A DNA stretch of 9,277 nucleotides from Bacteroidota bacterium. GTDB taxonomy: Bacteria; Bacteroidota; Bacteroidia; Chitinophagales; Chitinophagaceae. The notes below the pieces were generated by a model, which did not search any database, was not told the origin of the DNA, and worked only from the letters and a program-made list of their open reading frames with translations. A program made the position numbers and the translations under genes. This document shows, piece after piece, positions 4,851 to 9,277 of this stretch. How positions within the stretch are numbered: the first letter of the stretch is position 1; every line of letters starts with the position of its first letter. Where the stretch lies: positions 1-9,277 of the forward strand of contig JAFAEW010000107.1 of NCBI GenBank assembly GCA_023423835.1. The letters run 5' to 3'.

Positions 4851-6892
4851 TAAGCTTCTTTCCTGCGGTTCCTGCCATCCTTTTTTTTCGGTGCCGGTTG
4901 AGCTTTTGCCCTCGTTTTCTTTTTTTCTTCGCCTTCTTTTTCCGGAAAAGGCACCCATTCGTAGTCGAGCTGCCGCTTATCGAGGTTTGCCGCAATCACT
5001 CTGATCGAAACTTTGTCGCCCATTCTGAAGGTTCTTCCACTTCTTCTGCCCACGAGGCTGTATTCTCCTTCGATCAATCTGAAATCGTCGTATTCACTCA
5101 GACTCGCAGTTGAAACCATACCTTCGCATTTCTGATCGATCGTTTCCACCCAAAATCCAAACCCAGCGACTCCGCTTACAACGCCTTCGAAAACCTCGCC
5201 TAAGAAATTGCCCATGTATTCTACCTGCTTGTACTTATTTCCGGCTCTTTCACTTTCCATGGCCGCCCGTTCCCTCTCGCTGCTGTGCACGCATTTTTCT
5301 TCAAGTTTTTTATCCACCTTCGGATGCCCCTTTAAAATTGTTTCCAAAACCCGGTGCACCATAACGTCGGGATATCTTCTTATGGGAGAAGTGAAATGGC
5401 AGTAATTTTCGAATCCCAAACCATAGTGCCCGATGTTCTTAGTGGTGTACTGCGCCTTCGCCATTGTGCGGATACCGAGTTGCTCAAGCACATGCTGCTC
5501 GGGCTTTCCCTTGGCCGATTCAAGCATCCTATTGAAGCTTGCCGCAATGCTTTCCGGAGAGCTGGTATTGAAGTGATGTCCAAACTTTTTAGCATATTCA
5601 ATAAAGGGAAGCAATTTTGCTTCATCCGGTGTATCATGAATTCTGTAGGGAAATGGTATCGGCTTGTCTTTAATTTTCACTTCCGAAGCAGCCGTTGCAA
5701 CGGTTCTGTTGGCAAGTAGCATGAATTCCTCAATTAACTGATGGGCTTCTTTACTTTCTTTCACCACAATTCCTATCGGCCGGCCTTTTTCATCGAGCTT
5801 AAACCGCACTTCCACTGACGAAAAATTAATTGCGCCTTTGGAAAACCTTTCCTTCCGGAGATTTTTTGCAATCCTATTCAACAGGAGCAGCACTTTCTCA
5901 TGCTCATCTTCACCTCCTTCAATTACCTCCTGAACCTGATCATAGCTATAACGCTTGTTGGAATGAATGACCGTTTTTCCTATCCAGTGGTCTTTAACGA
6001 TCCCCTTTGATGTAATCTTAAACAAAACGGAAAAGGTGAGTTTATCCTCATTGGGCCGCAAAGAACAAAGCTCGTTGGAAATTCTTTCGGGCAGCATTGG
6101 ATTTACCCGGTCGGGCAGATAAACGGAAGTTGCCCTTTTATAAGCTTCCTCATCCAAAGCCGTATCGGGATGAACATAGTGGCTAACGTCGGCGATATGT
6201 ACACCGATCTCATACAACTGATTGTTGATTTTTTGAAAGGAGATCGCGTCATCAAAATCCTTGGCGTCCACGGGATCAATCGTAAAAGTCAGTAGTTCCC
6301 GGCAATCCTTTCTTGCAGCAATGTCTTCACTGCTGATTCTGTCAGGAAGTCGTTCGCTTTCCTCGATCACATCGTCAGGAAAACTGATGGGAAATCCGTT
6401 CTCCAGAAGGATTTCCTTCATTGCAATATCGTTCTGATCTTCAGGATCTAAAATGGAAACCACCTCACCAACCGGCTTTTTATCGTCCTTGCTCCACTGT
6501 AAAAGATGGACTACTGCCTTGTCCATATTACCGGCTCCATTCAGTTTGTTGAGTGGAATATAAATATCCGGCATCGGACTATCGGTATCAGGCAACAGAA
6601 ACGCCACCTTTCCGTTCACCTGAATCGTGCCCGTAAATTCGCTTTGCTTCCGCTGTACCACTTCCGTTATCCTTCCTTCCTTTTTACCGCTCGAAGGATT
6701 GGTCTTTATCACCTTTACTTTTACACGATCGCCATTGAGCGCGGTATTCAGATCGTGTGCATACACGAGAATATCACTTTGATTGCCGGGAACAACCACA
6801 TATCCGTTTCCAGACCGCGTAACGTCGAGCGTTCCGCTGACTTCATACTGGCGATTGCCATTGTTGTTTTTCTTTGACCGTTCTTTGCTCAT
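4850..6892 (-). CDS. rnr: Ribonuclease R
   Basis: A 3'-to-5' processive exoribonuclease of the RNase II/RNB family, cytoplasmic, that degrades structured RNA and takes part in RNA quality control. 680 residues, shorter than the E. coli enzyme (813) because the N-terminal helix-turn-helix part is absent; Bacteroidota members are often this compact. The order is: lysine/asparagine-rich start (1-13), cold-shock-type RNA-binding domains (about 18-150), RNB catalytic domain with the four metal-binding aspartates in DPVDAKDFDD (206-215: D206, D212, D214, D215), the RNB signature HYGLGFENYCHFTSPIRRYP (489-508), an S1 domain (about 563-645, EVFEGVVSGVAGFGFWVE), and a basic tail (651-680, EKKKTRAKAQPAPKKK) as in other RNase R proteins. 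The S1 domain plus basic tail favour RNase R over RNase II. It is the last gene of the operon, 33 nt after lpxK. No Shine-Dalgarno sequence precedes the ATG. Confidence 0.96.
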   Translation of the reverse strand: MSKERSKKNNNGNRQYEVSGTLDVTRSGNGYVVVPGNQSDILVYAHDLNTALNGDRVKVKVIKTNPSSGKKEGRITEVVQRKQSEFTGTIQVNGKVAFLLPDTDSPMPDIYIPLNKLNGAGNMDKAVVHLLQWSKDDKKPVGEVVSILDPEDQNDIAMKEILLENGFPISFPDDVIEESERLPDRISSEDIAARKDCRELLTFTIDPVDAKDFDDAISFQKINNQLYEIGVHIADVSHYVHPDTALDEEAYKRATSVYLPDRVNPMLPERISNELCSLRPNEDKLTFSVLFKITSKGIVKDHWIGKTVIHSNKRYSYDQVQEVIEGGEDEHEKVLLLLNRIAKNLRKERFSKGAINFSSVEVRFKLDEKGRPIGIVVKESKEAHQLIEEFMLLANRTVATAASEVKIKDKPIPFPYRIHDTPDEAKLLPFIEYAKKFGHHFNTSSPESIAASFNRMLESAKGKPEQHVLEQLGIRTMAKAQYTTKNIGHYGLGFENYCHFTSPIRRYPDVMVHRVLETILKGHPKVDKKLEEKCVHSSERERAAMESERAGNKYKQVEYMGNFLGEVFEGVVSGVAGFGFWVETIDQKCEGMVSTASLSEYDDFRLIEGEYSLVGRRSGRTFRMGDKVSIRVIAANLDKRQLDYEWVPFPEKEGEEKKKTRAKAQPAPKKKDGRNRRKEA

Positions 6893-6925
6893 AATTTATT
6901 AAACTACCTTTTTTCCGAACTAAAA

Positions 6926-8014
6926 TTATTGTACCGGATTTTCTGATCCGTCTTTGAAATTGAGAATGAAATTTTTGATGACGGCATGAAATGCATTTTC
7001 CATCCCGAACAGAAAATGATGTTTAACCGGCAAAACATACATGGGAACGTCTTTTAATTCCGTGAATTTATGCAATCTTACGGCATCCTTCTCCGTAGTA
7101 ATCAATCTTTTTTTAGAATGCATAATCGATTCAAACTTCTTCTCCATGTCCCTCAGGTCATCAATTGTGAATATGTGGTGATCGCTGTATGAAAGTTCAT
7201 AATAAGTGTGCACCTGCGAGGCAATATATTCTTTCAGCGGCTGAGGATTGGCAATTCCGCATACAAGCAAAACCTCTTCTTCTTTCGAGAGCGGTTTCTC
7301 CGTATGATCGGTGATCTGATAAGGCAATCCATAGGCAATCGCGGTAAAGAAAATTTGCTGATCCTTATCGGGATTCAATTCTTTGATGATCTCCTTTTTT
7401 TTCGTTTCAGAGAGGTCGGGCGGACATTTCGTAACTACGATGATCTGCGCCCGTTTCGCCGAAGTCCGCTCATCGCGAAGGTTTCCCGTAGGAAGAAAAA
7501 AATCTCTTGAATAGAGATCATTGTACTGCGTAAGCAACACATTCAACCCTGCGGTGATTTCGCGATGCTGAAACGCATCATCGAGAATTATTACTTCTGT
7601 CTCCGGCCGGTCGTGCAATAATTGCGGAATGGCTACAATTCTTTCTTCTCCAACTGCAACGGGAATTTCAGGATATTTGAGGTGAAACTGCATCGGCTCA
7701 TCGCCAATTTCGAGGGCTGTGGTATCGGCCTTCGCCAATGCATATCCTTTCGTTTTCCGCTTGTAGCCGCGGCTCAGTGTAGCAACCTTAAACTCCTGCG
7801 ATAATAATTCGATCAGGTATTCTACCATAGGCGATTTTCCCGTTCCTCCAACCGAAAGATTGCCTACGCAGATCAAAGGAAAATTGAAAACCGCAGAGCG
7901 AAAAATCTTCTTATCATACAAAAGGTTTCTAAGCCTGATAACAAGCCCATAGATAATTGAAAATGGAAGCAGTAATATTCTAAACGATTTTAAAAACCAG
8001 TTATTTAAATTCAT
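6926..8014 (-). CDS. lpxK: Tetraacyldisaccharide 4'-kinase (lipid A 4'-kinase)
   Basis: Transfers the gamma-phosphate of ATP to the 4' position of the tetraacylated disaccharide 1-phosphate in lipid A synthesis, at the cytoplasmic face of the inner membrane. 362 residues, slightly longer than the E. coli enzyme. A hydrophobic N-terminal segment (about 10-28) serves as membrane anchor. The P-loop is VGNLSVGGTGKSP (50-62). Further LpxK motifs are LSRGYKRKTKGY (80-91), GDEP (104-107), DDAFQHR (145-151, containing the acidic catalytic residue region), the second-lobe stretch LLVCGIANP (249-257), SDHHIFT (277-283) and TTEKDAVRL (306-314). The ATG at 8014 overlaps the end of the preceding folate gene by 14 nt and has a GGAAAAG sequence 4 nt before it, one of the few recognisable ribosome binding sites in the window. 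Confidence 0.95.
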   Translation of the reverse strand: MNLNNWFLKSFRILLLPFSIIYGLVIRLRNLLYDKKIFRSAVFNFPLICVGNLSVGGTGKSPMVEYLIELLSQEFKVATLSRGYKRKTKGYALAKADTTALEIGDEPMQFHLKYPEIPVAVGEERIVAIPQLLHDRPETEVIILDDAFQHREITAGLNVLLTQYNDLYSRDFFLPTGNLRDERTSAKRAQIIVVTKCPPDLSETKKKEIIKELNPDKDQQIFFTAIAYGLPYQITDHTEKPLSKEEEVLLVCGIANPQPLKEYIASQVHTYYELSYSDHHIFTIDDLRDMEKKFESIMHSKKRLITTEKDAVRLHKFTELKDVPMYVLPVKHHFLFGMENAFHAVIKNFILNFKDGSENPVQ

Positions 8015-8582
8015 AGATCTTTTCCGGCGTTATGCAAAAGTCTAAAGGTACATCAAATAGCGCCTTGTCGTCGATCGATTCGACCGGTTCGAAATAGCTG
8101 AAACCGATTTTCAGTGCGTCTTTCCGGCACCGGATAAGGTATTTATCATAGTATCCGCCTCCGAATCCTACACGGTAACCTTTTTTATCGAAACATAAAA
8201 GCGGAATAAAGACCAGGTCAATACTTTCCGGTAAAATAATTTTTCCGCCGACCGGCTCCAATATTCCGAAATTTCCGGTAACGAATTCTGTGGAATCATC
8301 TATCAACACTGCATTCATCGTTTTCAACTCTGAATTGACTACCGGATATGCAATTTTTAAATCTTCCACGAAATGCGAAAGATAACGGCTGAATAAAAGC
8401 GTGTTGGGTTCTTTGTAATTCTCTTTCGGGAAATAGGAGAAAAGGCATCTGAGTTGCTTAAAGGAAAGGTTTTGAAACTGAATCAGTAACAGGTCATCCA
8501 ATTTTAATTTTTCGGCAACCGTGATCGCCTTCCTTTTGGTCCGGAATATTTCTCTGAGTTCTTTTTTTGTCATAGCTGTCAT
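8001..8582 (-). CDS. 5-formyltetrahydrofolate cyclo-ligase (MTHFS)
   Basis: Converts 5-formyltetrahydrofolate to 5,10-methenyltetrahydrofolate with ATP, returning the stored folate to one-carbon metabolism; cytoplasmic. 193 residues, the family norm. Visible signatures are the basic N-terminus KKELREIFRTKRKAI (6-20), the NFGILEP motif (104-110), and the ATP/substrate loop KKGYRVGFGGGYYDKYL (133-149), which is diagnostic. The ATG at 8582 overlaps the rsmD stop as ATGA, implying translational coupling; an in-frame ATG at 8573 (Met4) is an alternative, and GAAGAG upstream is too close to the first and rather far from the second to decide. lpxK overlaps its 3' end by 14 nt. Confidence 0.95.
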   Translation of the reverse strand: MTAMTKKELREIFRTKRKAITVAEKLKLDDLLLIQFQNLSFKQLRCLFSYFPKENYKEPNTLLFSRYLSHFVEDLKIAYPVVNSELKTMNAVLIDDSTEFVTGNFGILEPVGGKIILPESIDLVFIPLLCFDKKGYRVGFGGGYYDKYLIRCRKDALKIGFSYFEPVESIDDKALFDVPLDFCITPEKIYEFK

Positions 8583-9130
8583 TGCTCTTCGTTGCCGTTC
8601 ATGAAGAACGAAAAGACTGTAGAACCGTAATTACGTTGAAAACGAAAACCTTCATAATTTTCGTATCGGTTTCGGGGGGTATGTTCAAGCACGAAAATGC
8701 CATCCTTTTCCAAATACTGCTTTTCTATGATAACACGGGGAAGTTCATCGATGGTGGTAAGGACATAAGGAGGGCCGGCAAAAATAAAATCATATTTTCC
8801 GTTATCGGATTCAAGAAAACTGAACACCTCCATTTTTAACAAACGACAATTTTCAACCGGGAGCGAAGCAATATTCTTGCGGATGAACGCATACATCTGC
8901 GGATCTTTTTCCACGATGGTTAAATCTGCAGCACCACGGGAGGCGAGCTCATAACTGATGCTTCCCGTGCCGCCGAAAATATCGAGGGTCTTAATACCTT
9001 CAAAATCGATCCGGTTTTGCAGAATGTTAAACAATCCTTCCTTCGCAATATCGGTAGTGGGCCGTGTGTGCGGCATTTTTGCCGGCGGATGAATTCGTCT
9101 TCCTTTCCATTTTCCTGATATAATTCTCAT
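8579..9130 (-). CDS. rsmD: 16S rRNA (guanine(966)-N(2))-methyltransferase RsmD
   Basis: Methylates N2 of G966 in 16S rRNA on the assembling small subunit, using S-adenosylmethionine. 183 residues, the usual size. The N-terminus MRIISGKWKGRRI (1-13) and RPTTDIAKEGLFNIL (23-37) are typical of RsmD; the SAM-binding motif is LDIFGGTGSIS (49-59), then VEKD (73-76), and motif IV reads FAGPPY (117-122). In motif IV the residue before PP is normally Asp or Asn; here codon 119 is GGC (Gly). The rest of the family pattern is intact, so the gene looks functional rather than decayed. The ATG at 9130 overlaps the stop of the upstream gene as ATGA, and the stop overlaps the next gene the same way, so translation is probably coupled through the operon. 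Confidence 0.93.
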   Translation of the reverse strand: MRIISGKWKGRRIHPPAKMPHTRPTTDIAKEGLFNILQNRIDFEGIKTLDIFGGTGSISYELASRGAADLTIVEKDPQMYAFIRKNIASLPVENCRLLKMEVFSFLESDNGKYDFIFAGPPYVLTTIDELPRVIIEKQYLEKDGIFVLEHTPRNRYENYEGFRFQRNYGSTVFSFFMNGNEEQ

Positions 9131-9277
9131 AATTCGCGATAGCTGAAAGTTGAAAAGTAATGGGAAGGATAGTTTCTGAAACCGCTTTCGTCAGGAAAAT
9201 CCCCTTCCCCCGTTTCAAGTGAAAAATCCGGAAGATATTGATACAACAGATTATATAATGCGGACGAAGTGTCAAGC
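9127..9277 (-). CDS. C-terminal end of a DUF3822-like protein (truncated by window edge)
   Basis: The last 49 codons of an open frame that enters from the right edge and ends in TGA at 9127-9129, overlapping the rsmD ATG by 4 nt. The visible end reads SSALYNLLYQYLPDF (4-18 of the fragment) and later YPSHYFSTFSYREL at the C-terminus. This pattern, aromatic-rich with an SALY...LYQYL helix, and the position directly before rsmD fit the DUF3822 family, a Bacteroidota protein of unknown function often found in this place; the family assignment is from memory and context. It competes with another open frame over the same bases that overlaps rsmD for more than 100 nt, which I regard as spurious. Confidence 0.6.
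   Translation of the reverse strand, partial: LDTSSALYNLLYQYLPDFSLETGEGDFPDESGFRNYPSHYFSTFSYREL

Noticed and set aside
5354..5719. Plus-strand open frame of 121 codons inside rnr
   Set aside because: It lies wholly opposite the RNB catalytic domain, with no signal, motif or start context of its own.
6506..6877. Plus-strand open frame of 123 codons inside the 5' end of rnr
   Set aside because: It is a shadow of the cold-shock domain region of rnr; no family features.
9027..9275. Open frame of 82 codons on the minus strand overlapping the start of rsmD
   Set aside because: It overlaps rsmD by over 100 nt and has an odd composition; the other frame ending at 9127 gives a stop-start ATGA junction and a sequence like a DUF3822 C-terminus.

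Overview
The window reads as chromosome of a Gram-negative member of the Bacteroidota, probably near the Chitinophaga/Sphingobacterium side (lineage is an inference). Support comes from: lipid A synthesis (LpxK); an ExbB/ExbD pair of Bacteroidota type; a DUF3822-like gene directly before rsmD; starts that mostly lack a Shine-Dalgarno sequence and sit in A/T-rich leaders; promoter-like sequences resembling the Bacteroidota TTTG / TAnnTTTG pattern; and secreted proteins including a lipoprotein sulfatase. Base composition looks even and moderate, with no sign of phage, insertion sequence, tRNA, rRNA or CRISPR.

Layout. Positions 1-811 (minus) hold an energy-transduction pair: a proton-channel protein of the MotA/TolQ/ExbB family followed by the start of an ExbD/TolR protein that runs off the left edge. 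Positions 923-2335 (minus) hold a formylglycine-type sulfatase lipoprotein. Positions 2471-3670 (plus) hold a secreted protein of unknown function, divergent from the sulfatase across a 135-bp region and the only plus-strand gene. Positions 3689-4696 (minus) hold a YghA-like short-chain dehydrogenase with an added twin-arginine signal, convergent with the unknown gene and only 18 bp from it. Positions 4850-9277 (minus) are a tight housekeeping operon, in transcription order: DUF3822-like (partial), rsmD, 5-formyltetrahydrofolate cyclo-ligase, lpxK, rnr. Its first three junctions overlap (4, 4 and 14 nt) and the last has a 33-nt gap.

The operon groups ribosomal RNA methylation, one-carbon metabolism, lipid A phosphorylation and RNA decay, which looks like shared growth-linked expression rather than one pathway. 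The left half is a set of envelope and periplasmic genes with separate promoters. No intergenic stretch exceeds 300 bases; the longest are 111 bp (812-922), 135 bp (2336-2470) and 153 bp (4697-4849).

I see no clear new multi-gene system. The points most worth a second look are the secreted unknown protein with a DxDD motif like that of class II terpene cyclases, the Tat-exported dehydrogenase with an operator-like palindrome upstream, a Gly in place of Asp/Asn in the catalytic motif of RsmD, a Gln in place of the usual His in the sulfatase, and a 69-bp inverted repeat that begins at the rnr stop codon.
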